Source: Myotis daubentonii (Eukaryota; Chordata; Mammalia; Chiroptera; Vespertilionidae). From it: 64,000 nt of DNA. The position numbers and the translations under genes are program-made. The DNA lies in contig NC_081852.1 in NCBI RefSeq assembly GCF_963259705.1, forward strand, positions 63,052,359-63,116,358, given 5' to 3'. The notes under the pieces are model-generated. The model did no database searches and was not told where the DNA came from. It was given only the letters and a program-made list of their open reading frames with translations. Below are positions 10,777 to 22,137 of this stretch, in pieces (position 1 is the stretch's first letter; the number at the start of each line of letters is the position of its first letter).

Positions 10777-11099
10777 GGCTTCCCAGGAAGAGGGCGAGGC
10801 TGGAAGCCGGGGTCTGCCCCCCCCAGGCCCGCTGCCCGCTCCCTGCTCCCCCTGCTAGGACCCAGTTTGCTCCCCCAGAGAGTAAACCCTGGGAGGTCTC
10901 AGCCAGGCCCCCCTGCCTTCCTGACAGTGCCCCCTCGTCTACCACACATCCTGGCTGATCGGCTGAGGTCCTGTGAGAGGGCTGCCCCTCCCCTGCTGTC
11001 CTCAGGGCCTGCTGGACCGGTCACGGTCACCGCTGCGCCTGTGGCTCTCAGCCAGCTCCCCCTCAGTTCCAGCGCTGGCCCTGCCTGGGCAGTGGCACA

Positions 11100-11640
11100 G
11101 AGGGCGAGAACCTGGCTCCAGACCAGCCTGTCAGCTCCTGTGCTGCCACTTCGCAGCAGAGGGACCTGGGCTCCCACCCCTTGGCTTTCTCATCTGTAAA
11201 ATGGGACCAATCCTATATAACAAAAGCCTAATATGCAAATAGACCGAACGGCGGAACGACCGGTCACTATGACATGCACTGACCACCGGGGGGCAGACAC
11301 TCAATGCAGGAGCTTCCCCAGCCTACAGGCCCCAGGCCAGCCAAGGCAGGTGCCAGCAGGGCTCCCCCCCCCCCCCATCGCTCCACCGGTCCCACAGAGG
11401 TTGATGACCAGTGGCAGTGGCAGGGGGTAGGGCCAGCGAGCAGGCAGCGCCAGGCCGGCCAAGGCGGGTGCCAGCAGGGAACCCCCTGATCGTCCCGCCA
11501 GTCACCCCACCGATGGGCCCTGACCGCCTGCCAGGCCTAGGGACCCTACCCGTGCACACAATTTGTGCACCAGGCCTCTAGTGAATTAATAGTGAGACGT
11601 GCTTAGCAGAATACCTGGCATGGAATCTGAGACGTGCATA
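11100..11640 (+). mobile_element. MIR SINE interrupted by a Helitron
   Basis: The left half (ggctttctcatctgtaaaat) stops at 11210. The right half (gcttagcagaatacctggca) resumes after 11581. Together they form the MIR 3' half, split by the Helitron insertion. Confidence 0.65.
11211..11581 (+). mobile_element. HeliBat-type non-autonomous Helitron
   Basis: It starts TCCTATATAA with the taatatgcaaat motif and ends in a short hairpin (gtgcacacaatttgtgcac) then ggcctCTAG. It sits between A and T, the Helitron target. A segment (caggccagccaaggcaggtg) is repeated internally about 118 bp later. Confidence 0.85.
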
Positions 11641-12827
11641 TATGCACACGTATGTGATAGATTGGTAGGTATGTAACATGTTCTTAAGCTCTGGGACACT
11701 CTGATTTTCCACTTGAAATGCTCAGTGACCTCAATCTGCTGAGGCGGGTGGGCGCGGCCGGAGCCTAGTCCCCGCAGGCAGGCGAGTGGGCACCTGGCCC
11801 CCTGGCCCCGGGCGACCGAGCCCACACTGGGCTGTTCTCTTTGCAGGAGATCGAAACCACAGGTGCCGTGCCAGTGCGGCGAGCAGGGAAGGGGATTGAG
11901 TTTCCTCTTGTTTGTGTTAAATGCTTAGAGGTTGGGTTTCAGTGCCAGACGGGAAAAGTAAGGAAAGCCTGAAATTCTATATGTGTCTGGATCCTTCTAG
12001 AAGCCCCAGGGAGAGCACGCTGCCAGAGCCACCAGGAGCCGTGAGGCCGCCTCCTGCCTCCCGCCAGCCTGGCACAGGCTGGGCGCTCAGCCAGGGCTTG
12101 CACTGGGCGGAGACGGCCGGGCGCGGGTGGGCCGAGGGCGCAGCGAGCTGGGGGCTTCCACACGTCCTCCATCTGGGCCCCATTCAGGAACCTGGGCCAT
12201 GGCAGCCCCTTACCTGGCTTAATCCCCAGGCCGGTCTGCTCCGAGGTGCAGCGCCCCCCACTGCCCCCCTCTCCTACCCCCACAGCATTCTTTCCCGGCA
12301 GCCACCGGGAGCAGCACCTGCTTCCCTCTCTGCTGGAGAGGCAGAGGCGCCTGGGCTGCGTCTGACCACGTGGCTCTTCATTGCAGGGCGACCCCGGGTG
12401 TGCGCCCGGGAGGGGTGCCCGGGGGAGAGGGAGCTGTGTGAGCTCCATCTCAAGCCCTGTTCCGTTTGGTCCCTCTGACTCATGCAATCAGCTGAGATGT
12501 TAATTACAAAAGGATGGCGAGGTGCTTAACGCGGGTTCTGCCTGAAACGAGCCAGTGGGAGTGACCTGCCAGGTCTGGGGCCCCTGGCAGAGTCGCGCCT
12601 GCACCCGGGCCGCTGAGCCCATCCCTGGTGGGGCCTTGGTTCCTGCGGGCCGGCCTGTGTTTCCAGCGGATTTTCCTGGAAGTGCAAGCCGAGGCTGGCC
12701 ATGGAGGCCGGGGCGGCCGGATCGTGTGGAGGCCCCGCAGGTGCACAGGCCGTGTGGACAAGGGCCTGGGGGCACAAGGGGAGGCAGGCAATTCTCAGGA
12801 CAGTAAGCAGAGCAGGTGTTTGCCCTG

Positions 12828-12828
<1 letters not shown>
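11641..12828. other. intergenic, no gene seen
   Basis: Unique sequence of moderate GC. No exon, transposon or tandem array could be supported in this stretch. Confidence 0.45.

Positions 12829-12883
<55 letters not shown>
12829..12883. repeat. (CA)n microsatellite
   Basis: About 27 uninterrupted CA units, likely polymorphic. Confidence 0.97.
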
Positions 12884-12885
<2 letters not shown>

Positions 12886-12929
12886 CTCCTACAAAAAGTT
12901 ACCCCTGGGAACAGCTCTCTCTCAGGGCC

Positions 12930-13020
12930 AGGCCCTCTCTCTAAATTCTTTCAGGCAGTGGAGGGAGGAAAGGTTTTTTTGAGTCAGCTGGGTCTTGATT
13001 GCCTTCAGCTCAAATAATCC
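12930..13020. repeat. 90-bp repeated segment, copy A
   Basis: Matches 14542-14636 in the same orientation, sharing tcaggcagtggagggag and ccttcagctcaaataatcc with scattered mismatches. It is either an unnamed old interspersed repeat or a small local duplication. Confidence 0.6.
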
Positions 13021-13029
13021 AGCCTGGTG

Positions 13030-13233
13030 GGCCGGCGTGGCTCAGGGGCTGAGTGTCGACCTATGAACCAGGAGGTCACGGTTTGATTCCCGGGCAGGGC
13101 ACATGCCTGGGTTGCAGGCTTGAGCCCCAGTAGGGGACGTGCAGGAGGCAGCCGATCAGTGACTCTCTCATCATGGATGTTTCTCTCTCTCTCTCTCCCC
13201 TCCCTTCCACTCTCTCTAAAAGTCAATGGAAAA
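13030..13233 (+). mobile_element. Ves SINE
   Basis: A full-length copy from ggccggcgtggctc through ctatgaaccaggaggtcac and the CT-rich stretch. The tail is short (aaaagtcaatggaaaac). A Helitron begins 30 bp later. Confidence 0.9.
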
Positions 13234-13263
13234 CACCCTCGGGTGAGGATTAACAACAAAATA

Positions 13264-13480
13264 TCTCTCTATATAGAAGCCTAGCGACTCTTACGCCCGT
13301 TCTACGGCTAGGCCAATCACTATGATGCAGGAGCTGCCCCCGGTGGTCAGTGTGCTCCCACAGCCAACCTTCCAAAGCCCCTCCCCCAGGCTGGCTGGCC
13401 CTGATTGGCGCCGATCGCCCTGATCACCAGCCCGGCCGAGGGACCCCAGCCGTGCACGAATTCGTGCACAGAGCCTCTAG
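13264..13480 (+). mobile_element. HeliBat-type Helitron, 217 bp
   Basis: A TC start followed by tatatagaagcctag. The 3' hairpin is gtgcacgaattcgtgcac, then gagcctCTAG, followed by T. The 5' boundary could shift by a few bases within the TCTCTC run. Confidence 0.8.
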
Positions 13481-14089
13481 TATGAAAAGTTAAAAAGTGC
13501 CCAAGAGGTTGTGGCGACAGCCCTGGAGACTCTGCACGGAGCCTCACCCGACACCCAGGAGGTTACGGCTCACCCCACTGGCCTTCCCGCCCCCACGCTC
13601 CCAGGGGGGTGTGCTTTGTGGTGAACACAGGAGCAGGGAGCTGCCCCTCTGAGAGGATGCAGTTGGCACCTGAGCTTCTGTGTGGAAGGCGCCGAAGGGC
13701 TCGCCCGCTGCAGCGGGAGGAGGGCTCTGGGTCTCAGGCTGCGTTCCAATTCGTGATTCTGTGGCTCTGTTCCCTCTCGTGGGGCAACAGGACCCTCCCT
13801 CAGGACCCTCCCTTGCCCGTGCCGTGGCCCAGCGCCTGTGGTTGTCGGAGGGGATACTGGCTCCCCGGCTGAGACGGGTCCGGCATCTCCCGTCAGCAGA
13901 TTGACCTGCGCAGGGGCCTGGTTCATGTGGCCCCGTCAGTGGCCTTGCTGGGTCAGGGCCCAGGCCTGCAGCGCCTCCCACTGGCCACTGGCGCTGCTTG
14001 CACTGACCTCCTGTGCTGCCCCTGCCACCCCAGTCCCTGGGCACTTTCCCAGGCTGTGTGAGCAGGCATCCTGCGGCCCTGGGCATGGG
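13481..14089. other. intergenic, no gene seen
   Basis: Unique GC-rich sequence between a Helitron and a minisatellite. Nothing else was recognised. Confidence 0.45.
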
Positions 14090-14400
14090 TGCTGGTGGGC
14101 GAGCAGGTGCGGGTGAGGGAGCAGGTGCCGGTGGGGGAGCAGGTGCAGCTGGGGGAGCAGGTGCGGGTGGGGGAGCAGGTGTTGGGAGCAGGTGCGGGTG
14201 GGGGAGCAGGTGCCGGTGGGCGAGCAGGTGCCGGTGAGGGAGCAGGTGCTGGTGGGGGAGCAGGTGCTGGGGAGCAGGTGCAGGTGGGGGAGCAGGTGCA
14301 GGTGGGCGAGCAGGTGCGGGTGGGGGAGCAGGTGCGGGTGGGGGAGCAGGTGCCTGTGGGGGAGCAGGTGTGGGTGGGGGAGCAGGTGCTGGTGGGCGCA
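14090..14400. repeat. 18-bp minisatellite
   Basis: About 17 variant copies of gagcaggtgcgggtgggg. The unit length is a multiple of three, so both strands stay open (GEQVRV- and HLLPHP-like peptides). These are repeat artefacts. Confidence 0.95.
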
Positions 14401-14541
14401 GCCCAGGGGCGGCTGGGATGGCGATGGGTGGGGGCAATGGGGGGGGATGGTGAGTAGTTTCAGCAATACCCTGCGTTTCCCTCCAGCTCCCAGTGCTGAC
14501 ATTGGATATTTCTGTTCCGCCTACGCCAGGCCTCATGCCCC

Positions 14542-14636
14542 AGGGCCTCTCTGTGAGCTCTTCCAGGCGGTGGAGGGAGAGAGGAACGATTTCCTTGGGT
14601 TGGCAGGGTCTCGATTTCCTTCAGCTCAAACAATCC
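14542..14636. repeat. 90-bp repeated segment, copy B
   Basis: The partner of 12930-13020. The shared tail is ccttcagctcaaacaatcc. The copies lie 1.6 kb apart with the minisatellite and two transposons between them. Confidence 0.6.
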
Positions 14637-15362
14637 CCATGCCCACGCGGCACCTATTAGGGGAGGCTCACTCTGAACCCCTTCACCTCCAACTGGTGGC
14701 AAAACCCTAAAAGGGAGGAAACGGTCCGTCCACAGAGAGGAGGCAGGGAGCAGCGGCAGGAGGGCGGGCACCTCGGGATGGAGCGTCGCTGGCGTGATCC
14801 CCTGGCTGGCACGTCCCTGCCAGGTCGCAGGACAGCCCGGTGGCGGCAGCAGCAGGTGACCGAGACCAGGCCCCTTTCATTCGGTTTCTACGAGGGACCC
14901 GCCCCCTCTGCTCTAGAGATGAACCGCCTTCCTGAGCCCTCCTGGCACCGCTGTCCTGGGCCTGCCTGCCCGTCTGGGAAGGAACGGGAGGGCGGGTCCG
15001 CTCCAGCCTGAGGCGGACTGTGCCGTCTGTGGGGTGGATGCGTGGCGCTGGCCAGCCCGGTCCCGACTCCACCCGCCGGCTGTCAGCAGCGTCTCGTCTG
15101 GAGACCTGGCCGCAGCCTCGGCACACGTGGCCGGCCATCCCGCCAGCGCTGACGCTTTTACGGTCCTGCTGTGGGTTCTCAGACCAACCTCATCTCTGCA
15201 CTCGGCGGCGCCTGGGCCTGGCGGAGTCCTTCCTGCAGCCTCAGCTGCCGCACTGAGGGCCCACAGCTCGCTGGTCATTGGCAACCACACATTCCCAGCT
15301 TTCCCGGAACCTGTACCTTCAAGTGCTTTCTCCGTTTGCCCCTGTTAAAAAGGTCAAAACCA
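14637..15362. other. intergenic, no gene seen
   Basis: Unique sequence. Nothing coding or repetitive could be supported. Confidence 0.4.
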
Positions 15363-15590
15363 CCCGGGCGGCGTGGCTCAGTAGTTGACCATCGATCTAT
15401 GAACCAGGAGGTCATGGTTCGATTCCCGGTCATGGCTCATGCCCAGGTTGCATCTCAATCCCCAGTGCGGGGCATGCGGGAGGCGGCCGACCTGTGATTC
15501 TCTCTCTTCATTGATGTTTCTCTCTCTCTCTCTCTCCCTCTCCCTTCCTCTTTGACATCAATAAAAATATATTTAAAAAAAAATAAATGC
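15363..15590 (+). mobile_element. Ves SINE
   Basis: A full-length copy: gcggcgtggctcagtagttg head, about ten TC units, and an aataaaaatatatttaaaa tail. Confidence 0.92.
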
Positions 15591-17068
15591 TGGAAGTTGA
15601 GAGAGAAAACCTACTGATACACAAATGCTTATCAGGTGGGTGCTGAGGTTTAATGAGGGAACCGGCTGGTCCTTGGCCTCTGGTGTTAAAGCCCCCACCG
15701 TGTTTAGGTGGGAGGTGAGATCACGTCAGGCTGGGGGACTCCTTCCTGGGAGCCCAGGTCTGAGTGCGGGGGCGGGGGGTGGCTCACCATCTCCTCCTGA
15801 GAGCCTCCAGGTGACCCCGAAGGTCCAAACCAGGAGCAGACTTTCTGAACCTCTGAGGGGCCCTGCTTTGCTGCTTTGGCTGAGTTACCTGGGTCCTGTT
15901 TCCAACCTCGCCAGAGGCAGGCCCAGGTAGAGCATCGCCATGGCAACCCTTTTCCCCAGGAGCAGCCTTGCTCTGGACAAAAGGGTACTTGGGCTCCCAG
16001 CACTTAGCGCTCTGTGGGGGGCGGGGCGGGTCTGGGCAGGGCTCACAGCTGGCCCCTCGGGGTCCGATGTGGTCTCCAGGCCGCCAGGGAACAGGCGGGT
16101 TTGCTCCTGCAGGAGGGACACGGTGTCCAGGTGTGTGCAGGCCTTGGCTGTCAGATGAGGGGCAGGCAGGGGTGCTGCTGGCCTTGGCTGCAGGTGTCAG
16201 GTGAGGGGCGGGCGGGGCTGGAGCGCTGGCTGAGCGACGGGGGCACCTGGACTGTGTCTTCCACTACAGTCCCCATTAGGGTCCCGGGGCAGGTCCCCCA
16301 GTTTGGTTACCTGGGCTGTGTCCCGCCCCGTGTCCCAGGGCAGGGTGGCCTCCCACTGCCGCCCCCTGTCCCGTGTGAAGCTGGCGTGACCCCGGTCTCT
16401 CTCCACTGGCTCCGAGACAGGGGGTGGAGGGCTGGCCCCGAGCATTGGAACGATGGCGATGGCAGAGAGGCCCGGCTGGCAGCCGCCCCCTTTTCTTGTC
16501 TTCTGGAAGCGTCTGCACGGTCACCCCACTTCCTGTTACCAGACGCTCGCTCCCCCGGCTCCCTGGTAGCCCAGGCGGCCTCGAGACAGAGTGCTGGCCG
16601 CTGAGATGTTAGGGGAGAGGAATGTTGGGGTCACCCGGACTCCCCCTTATTTTTATTTCCATTAAGACCAGGGAAACCGCAGCCACTGACCAAGGATGCT
16701 GGCACGGTGGGGCTGCCCCCACCCCGTGTCCGTCCACCTCCAGCCGCCTCCTTGTGCTGTGACGAATGCCTGGTATCATCCAGCCCCTGGGACTCGGTGT
16801 GACCCAGAAGCTTGTCAGGAACGCAGACCCAAGGCCCTCCCAGCCCCCCCCAACCCCCGCTGGGCCAGAGTCTGCCTGGGAGGAACTGCGGGTGAGTCAC
16901 GGGCACAGCAGGGGCAGGGAGAGCGCGGCGAGATCGTTCCGCAGGCTCATTTTCTGGGGATTTGTCTGTTTATGGCTCTTTGAGCTACAAACAGTGAAAT
17001 CTTAACTCTGTGTGAAAGGAAGGCCAAGCTTCCTGCCCCCCCCCTCCCCATGCAGCTGCAGAAACAGT
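15591..17068. other. intergenic, no gene seen
   Basis: Mostly unique. A short imperfect duplication (ccttggctg and tgaggggcgggc blocks, 16130-16215) and one X-box-like site (15934-15947) are the only structures noted. Confidence 0.45.
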
Positions 17069-17187
17069 GGGGGGGGGGGAGCGGGTGGCTGGAGGGGCCC
17101 AGCTGGTCCCCCAGGAGGAAGAGGCTGGAGGGCCCAGCTGGTCCCCCAGGAGGAAGCGGCTGGAGGGCCCCAGCTGGTCCCCGCAGC
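17069..17187. repeat. poly-G tract and 33-bp minisatellite
   Basis: A ten-base G run is followed by three copies of a 33-bp unit built on ggcccagctggtccccc and aggaggaagcggctgga. Confidence 0.9.
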
Positions 17188-17354
17188 ACGGGGCGCACGT
17201 CTGCACTTGCCGGTTGCTCTGAGGGTCGGATCTCCCTCCTCTTCTCTGAGTCTGGGCTCAGGTTTAGGAAGATCAAAGCTGCACATTCAAAACAGCCCAG
17301 AAGACAGACGTGTTGCCTGCGGCCTTTTCTTTCAAAAAGCCTGTGCCTCCCCCG

Positions 17355-17445
17355 ACAAGCTGGGGGTGCTGGGGGGTGCAGGGGGTGCTGGGGGTGCTGG
17401 AGGGGTGCTGGGGGGGGTGCTGGGGGTTGCTGGGCGGGTGCCGGG
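17355..17445. repeat. GGGGTGCTG-type simple repeat
   Basis: About ten variable copies of ggggtgctg, a strongly G-rich strand with G-quadruplex potential. Confidence 0.9.
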
Positions 17446-18109
17446 AGGAGACAGCTCGCGGTGGATTGAGCTCCCAGGGACCCCAGAGCCCCGGAGCCTT
17501 CCCTCTCACGGAGGCTGGGAGGTTTCGGAGGCCACAGCCGGGACCTGAATGGCCTGTTCTTCCCTCTAACAGGGGGAGCAGCACACGAGCCAACAGAAAT
17601 GGGGTGCAGGGAACTCAGAGTTGAAAGGTTTCTGGGTGTCAGGTCAGGAAGGCACCCCAGCATCCAGGTCAAGGCCCCCCCGCCCCAGCGCAGGAGGGAA
17701 GCCCGGGCTCTGAGGCACCGGCTGCCGAGAGGCCCCGCTGGCCAGTGGGGGAGTCGGGACCCACTCAGGTGCCTTTCTCTGCAGGCGAGCGCCCCCCACA
17801 GGCTGCGTTCTCAGGAGCGGGACGTCGGGGTCACCTGGATCCCCCTCACGTTGCCAGGGAGGCTGCGGTCCAGGGGTGTCGCTGGTGCTCAGAATTGGGC
17901 ACAGGTCCTCGCTTTGCCTCCTCCTCACAGAGGTGCCTTCGAGCCTCAGTTTCCCTTTGCCGACTGAGCTGGAGATGGCGCTCGATGCTGGTGGTCCCGG
18001 TGAGTGAGGCGGAGGTCCAGGAGCAGGAGGCGGAGGCAGGGCGGGGAGTGGACTCCCAACCAGAGGCGGAGGGAAGAGCAGGCAGCCCGGAGGCCAGGGC
18101 CCTGAGAAC

Positions 18110-18246
18110 TGGCGGGGGGAGGGGTGGGGGGGTGGGGGTGGGGGGGTGGAGGGGTGAGAGGTGGGTAAATGCCTGAGCAGAGAACGTGTGTGTGTGTGTG
18201 GGGGGGGGGGTGAGGGGGTGAGAGGCGGGTAAATGCCTGAGCAGAG

Positions 18247-18283
<37 letters not shown>

Positions 18284-18340
18284 GGGGTGGGGGTGGGATG
18301 AGGGGGTGAGAGGGGGGTAAATGCCTGAGCAGAGAACGGG
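18110..18340. repeat. compound minisatellite with TG cores
   Basis: Three copies of a unit of roughly 70 bp (gtaaatgcctgagcagagaa, then TG run, then G run) beginning near 18155. The TG core expands from 8 to about 15 units between copies. Confidence 0.9.
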
Positions 18341-18345
18341 GTGAA

Positions 18346-19760
18346 GAAATGTCAGGTTTCTCTGGTGGGAGTCCCTCTTCAGTCAAACCTTCATCCCTGT
18401 CCCAGGCTTTCGGCGGAGCCTCCATTCTGTTTGGTGGCATCGCGCTTGGCGCTGGGCTGGGGCTCAGGTGCCTTCATTTACCTGGAAAACCTGGAACCTG
18501 CGGGCCCACCTCTTCTGGTGGCCGTCGCCCAGGCCTGGGCAGAGGCGGCGGGAGCACAGGCCGGAGGAGAGCACGGGGCCCGCACAGCTGGTACCCAGAT
18601 TGCGTGAGTTCCCTTGGATTTCTGGAGCACAAAAGGGCGACATCATCCTTGGTTTCCTGCGTGGTCCCTGCAGTGGCTCCTTTGTCCTGAGGCAACCCCG
18701 CCCCTCGCAGGACCCGCACACCTGGGACTACGTACCCAGGGGCCCCGGTCCCGGGCGGGCGCTGGACAGTGTCAGCGTCAGTGGTCAGTGTGGGGCTGCC
18801 GCTGCCTCTGGCCGTCCCAGGGTGTCCCTGGGGAGACCGTCCGGCTTGTCCCTCCTTGTCATGTCCTCGCCGTTCACTCCCTGCCCAGGTCATAGGGGGT
18901 CCCATGCTCGGTTCCAAGGTCGCATCCAAGGTCACTGCCTGTGGTCAGGGTGTCCCCATGGAGAGGCCGGCCCCTCGGGAGCCTGGGCCATAAACACCAT
19001 CCGTGGGGGTGACAGCTCTGAGCTCATGACAAGGTTCTGGGGGCTGCACGGGCCCCGGGTTTTCTGCAGCTGTGACAGGAGGTGAGGATCGGACATCCCA
19101 CTGTGCCCTTCACACGCGCGGGAAAGGCTGGGAGCCGTTCGGGAGGTGGTCAGTGGCTGCGTCCGGCCGTGGAAGCCCCTCAGGTTCTCCTGCTGCTGGT
19201 ACCGCACTGGGGAACTGAGAGCACATGCCACGCAGGCCTGTGTTGAATTTTCAAACCCCAGCTCCCCAAGGGGAGGCCCGAGTGCCCGTCACCCCGTCTG
19301 TGGGCTCGTGACCTTGCGCGGGTGGCACTGGGGTGGGGGTGGGGGTGTGTGTGTGCGAAGGCCGTGGGAGGCCAGGCCCACTCGGAGGAGCCTGCGGCTG
19401 GGCGGGCTCCCGGGTCCTGCGCTGCGTGGTCCTGTGGGGCAGGAAGTGCATCCCGCAGCCGCCGGCTGGCCCCTGGCACGGGGACTGCGTGCCTTTGCGA
19501 TGTTTCAGGCCCAAGATAAACTGCGCGGAGCCCCGGGCTGCCGGAGGCGGGGCCCAGTTTGTTTGTCTTCTGGCAGCGCCTCTGCCTGGAGCTCAGATGG
19601 AGCTGGAGAGAAGCCTGCCTGCTGGGGGGAGGGGGGGCAGGGCTTGGGGAGTCTGGGGTGCTTGTGGGTCCCCTCGTGCCACTGGCACTGGGTTTTCCCT
19701 GGGAAGTTCATAAGCCATCAGGGTGGTGAGCTGCAGGCTGGCCTTTGGGGCAGGTGCTTT
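18346..19760. other. intergenic, no gene seen
   Basis: Unique GC-rich sequence. A short GGGGGT run at 19329-19350 is the only repeat. No splice-consistent coding exon was found. Confidence 0.45.
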
Positions 19761-19966
19761 TGTTGTTTTGTTTTATAATTGATTTCAGAGAAGAGGGAGA
19801 GGGAGAGAGAGGTGGGAACATCGATGATGAGAGAATCATGGATCGGCTGCCTCCTGCACACCCCACACCGGGGATCAAACCTGCCACCCAGCCTGTGCCC
19901 TGACCGGGAACTGAACCGTGACCTCCTGGTTCATAGGCCAAGGCTCAGCACACCGACCGGGCTGGG
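19761..19966 (-). mobile_element. Ves SINE
   Basis: A reverse copy running from the tail (ataattgatttcagag) to the head (caccgaccgggctggg). It is moderately diverged in the tRNA-like part. Confidence 0.88.
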
Positions 19967-20235
19967 CAGGTGTGTTTTATGCATCTCGGTGAGAAGGGCA
20001 TGGGGGCAGCTGTGCTGGCGAGAGGGGCTGGGCTCCCCACAGAGACAGCCACCGACGTGGGGGGCAGTGCGTCTGCCACGCGGGGGTCACGCCAGGGGCA
20101 AGGTGGGTGTTTGTCAGGTCGGCTCTGGCAGGGGCTCCAGGCAAACCAAGGAAGCCCTGGCCGCAGGGGCAGGACCGGGGCCAGGAATGTGTGTCCCTTT
20201 CTGGCGATTTTCAGATGGGGTCTGTGTGCACGCGT

Positions 20236-20955
20236 GAGCACTGGTGGGGGCAGGCTGTGCCTGTGTGTGTGTGTGTGTGTGTGTGTGCCTGTGTGTGTGT
20301 GTGTGTGCGTGTGTGTGAGCACTGGTGGGGGCAGGCTGTGTGTGTGTGAGCACTGGTGGGGGCAGGCTGTGTGTGTGTGCCTGTGTGTGCCTGTGTGTGC
20401 CTGTGTGTGCCTGTGTGTGTGTGCCTGTGTGTGCCTGTGTGTGCCTGTGTGTGCCTGTGTGTGTGTGTGCCTGTGTGTGCCTGTGTGTGTGTGTGCCTGT
20501 GTGTGTGCCTGTGTGTGCCTGTGTGTGTGTGTGCCTGTGTGTGTGCGCCTGTGTGTGCCTGTGTGTGCCTGTGTGTGCCTGTGTGTGCCTGTGTGTGTGT
20601 GTGTGCCTGTGTGTGTGTGCCTGTGTGCCTGTGTGTGTTTGTGTGCCTGTGTGTGTGCCTGAGTGTGTGTGTGCCTGTGTGTGCCTGAGTGTGTGTGTGC
20701 CTGAGTGTGTGTGTGCCTGTGTGTGTGTGCCTGTGTGTGTGTGCCTGTGTGTGTGTGTGTGCCTGTGTGTGTGTGCCTGTGTGTGTGTGCCTGAGTGTGT
20801 GTGCCTGTGTGTGTGTGTGTGCCTGTGTGCCTGTGTGTGCCTGTGTGTGCCTGTGTGTGTGTGCCTGTGTGTGTGTGTGCCTGTGTGTGTGTGTGTGCCT
20901 GTGTGTGTGCCTGTGTTTGTGTGCCTGTGTGTGTGCCTGAGTGTGTGTGCACGCG
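20236..20955. repeat. large TG / TGTGTGCC array
   Basis: It begins with three copies of gagcactggtgggggcaggc (20237, 20318, 20350), then about 570 bp of gtgtgtgcct units of variable length. Open frames on both strands are artefacts. Confidence 0.97.
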
Positions 20956-21992
20956 CTGCATGCTGGGCCAGGGAGGGCTGCTTGCCCCTCTGGGCTGTCG
21001 CCAAAGCAGGAGTTTTGGGCAGCAGGCTGCCTGGAGGCAGGATTTCTGAGATGGGTCCTGTGGGAGGCAGAGGGTGTTTCTGAGCAGGCACAGAGGTTGG
21101 GGGGGAGGGGGAGCGATGCCCAGGACTGGCCAGAGCACCCCCTGCAACCCAGGACCCTCAGGAACCGCTGGTCCAGGGGCAACGCAGCCGCTCCAGGTCC
21201 CAGCGTTCTCCCTTCGGACCTGCGCTCTGCTGGCCCCTGCTCAGATGCAGTGCTGCGCTGCGATGTGCCTTGTCAGGAGCTGGGGATGCTGACCCTGACG
21301 CCGCCCGGGGGCTGGCCAGGCAGCTGGAACGGGATGTGACGTCTGGAGGTGCAGCAGCCACATCGCAGCCACGAGGACTGAAGCCTCTTTGAAACCAGGA
21401 GGCTCCCCAGAAAGACAGGAAGAGGCTGGAGCCCCCAGTGACTTCCGAGCGGCTGCGTCAGCCCGTCCGCCTGGCTCAGATTCACTGCTGTGTGAGGGAA
21501 TCCCTTCCCTTCCCCAATTCGTTGCTGTCCAGCTTTGGAGTCTCAGCCAAAGGCATCCGAAGTGACCGAGCCTGCGGGGAGGGACAGCACTACTCAGTCT
21601 CGTGTTCTCAGACCCCGCTCGGCCTAGCACACGCCGGGAACGCAGTAAGGCCCATCTGGGGATGGCTACGCGGTCACCAGCTCTGCCAGCCTCTCACCAT
21701 CCTCACTCCGGCTCCCAATGCCCGGGCAGGACGTCTTGGGGAGCTTCTCGGAGCGGGGGCGGGCCTGGGGTACACCCTCTGGCCCCGACTCCTTGCTGTA
21801 TCGCTAAAGCATTGCACGTGCACACAGGTTTCTGGGGTTTCACGGGGGATCAGTGAACACAGAGCATTTCTGTGCAGGTCTCAGGGCTTAATGTTGACTC
21901 CGTTGCCATTGCGATTTGTTCCGGTTTCATCTCTAAGCGCCACAAGTTTGATCACCGCAGTTGCTCTCGCTTCCAGATGAGCTGTTGACACA
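20956..21992. other. intergenic, no gene seen
   Basis: Unique sequence without supported features. A short phrase at about 21620 (cctagcacacgccggg) recalls an L2 or MIR end but is too short to call. Confidence 0.4.
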
Positions 21993-21994
21993 TA

Positions 21995-22137
21995 CAAGGG
22001 TGGGCAAAAGTAGGTTTGCAGTTATTCACATAAATACTGTAATACAAATAAACAATTCAATAATGAATCCATAAATAACAAGCACAGACTCTGTGCTCTG
22101 CACACTCACACCTGGAAGCCTGCTTGTGCCCACCCCG
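21995..22137. mobile_element. mariner-type MITE
   Basis: Inverted ends of about 27 bp (caagggtgggcaaaagtagg at the left, tgcttgtgcccaccccg at the right) flank an AT-rich middle. Both sides abut TA, the mariner target duplication. Confidence 0.75.

Noticed and set aside
13544..14536. Reverse-strand frame of 330 codons with Pro-Ala repeats
   Set aside because: It depends on the 18-bp minisatellite. The flanks do not resemble any protein and no splice sites fit.
19945..21182. Reverse-strand frames of 320-400 codons rich in His and Thr
   Set aside because: Translation of the TG/TGTGTGCC array.
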